DNA from: Prochlorococcus sp. AG-355-N18
GTDB taxonomy: Bacteria; Cyanobacteriota; Cyanobacteriia; PCC-6307; Cyanobiaceae
Direction of reading: 5' to 3'
NCBI GenBank assembly: GCA_003278535.1
Contig: QCEG01000001.1
Coordinates: 244,803 to 308,802 of the forward strand
Length of the DNA: 64,000 nt
Numbering within the stretch: the stretch's first letter is position 1; each line of letters begins with the position of its first letter. The position numbers and the translations under genes are program-made. The notes beneath the pieces are model-generated. The model saw nothing but the letters and a program-made list of their open reading frames with translations. It had not been told where the DNA came from and made no database searches. This document shows positions 63,891 through 64,000 of the stretch, in pieces.

Positions 63891-64000
63891 TTATTTATTA
63901 TCAGACTCAACTTCTACGTCTATTATTTCATCTTTAACAGTTCTTTTTTTAGGTTTAATTGATTTTACCTTTGGCTCTATTGCCTCTGCTTTAACTTCAC
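63891..64000 (-). CDS. C-terminus of a lysine/glutamate-rich protein (5' part outside window)
   Basis: The leftward frame is open from the window edge to TAA at 63,891-63,893. It reads EVKAEAIEPKVKSIKPKKRT, KDEIIDVEVES: a disordered tail of alternating basic and acidic stretches. The protein cannot be identified from this part. Confidence 0.6.
   Translation of the reverse strand, partial: EVKAEAIEPKVKSIKPKKRTVKDEIIDVEVESDNK

Overview
The window is AT-rich (roughly 30% GC by eye), densely coded DNA from a marine picocyanobacterium, almost certainly a high-light-adapted Prochlorococcus. The support is magnesium chelatase subunit chlH, several cyanobacterium-only families (DUF3038/DUF4335, DUF2949, DUF3318, CGLD27, PetP-like DUF2862, DUF3303, DUF3764), four high-light-inducible (Hli) microproteins, many one-segment membrane microproteins, frequent TTG/GTG starts and very short intergenic gaps. 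The strain cannot be named from the sequence alone.

Left core block (1 to about 24,450): pmbA-fmt, a TerC-family membrane protein, mfd, a leftward group running from dapB to a UbiH-like flavoprotein and DUF2949, a leftward DUF3038-DUF4335 pair, chlH, a leftward S4-domain/tpiA/folP run, an MsbA-type ABC exporter, carB, and a compact rightward operon DUF3318-rsfS-CGLD27-asparaginase. It ends in an initiator tRNA-Met with its own terminator.

Genomic island (about 24,490 to 39,275): a tyrosine recombinase and a divergent excisionase-like gene lie just downstream of the tRNA. A second copy of the tRNA 3' half plus its terminator lies 14.7 kb further on. This is an integrated element of the tRNA-targeting kind known in Prochlorococcus islands (tycheposon-like). 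It carries almost only small genes: an Hli cluster, a MarR-type regulator/63-aa protein/ClpS2-like operon, a DUF4278 (PirA-like) microprotein behind a consensus promoter and a candidate glutamine riboswitch, paralogous microproteins and exported or membrane proteins. It also holds four broken genes (an internal stop in a tandem-repeat protein, a frameshifted gene, a DUF2075 helicase tail, a DUF3764 pseudogene) and repeat-rich non-coding tracts. Among these are a palindrome cluster (29.1-29.35 kb), two sets of direct repeats (30.1-30.45 kb), a covarying hairpin element in two copies, a 15-bp palindrome in four copies, and a likely small-RNA family with one member here and one outside.

Right block (39,300 to 64,000): a PetP-like protein, a three-gene ABC exporter, a TauE/SafE permease, HNH endonuclease, a phosphoribosyltransferase/nucleoside deoxyribosyltransferase pair, rpsU, a uridine-kinase-like P-loop protein, an FAD oxidoreductase, peptidase E, GNAT acetyltransferase, DUF3303, DCC thiol-disulfide protein, a metallo-beta-lactamase-like protein, aminopeptidase N, purT and a glutathione peroxidase. 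Many short Prochlorococcus-type hypotheticals lie between them. This half looks like flexible core rather than island. The last 110 bases hold the C-terminus of a lysine-rich protein running out of the window.
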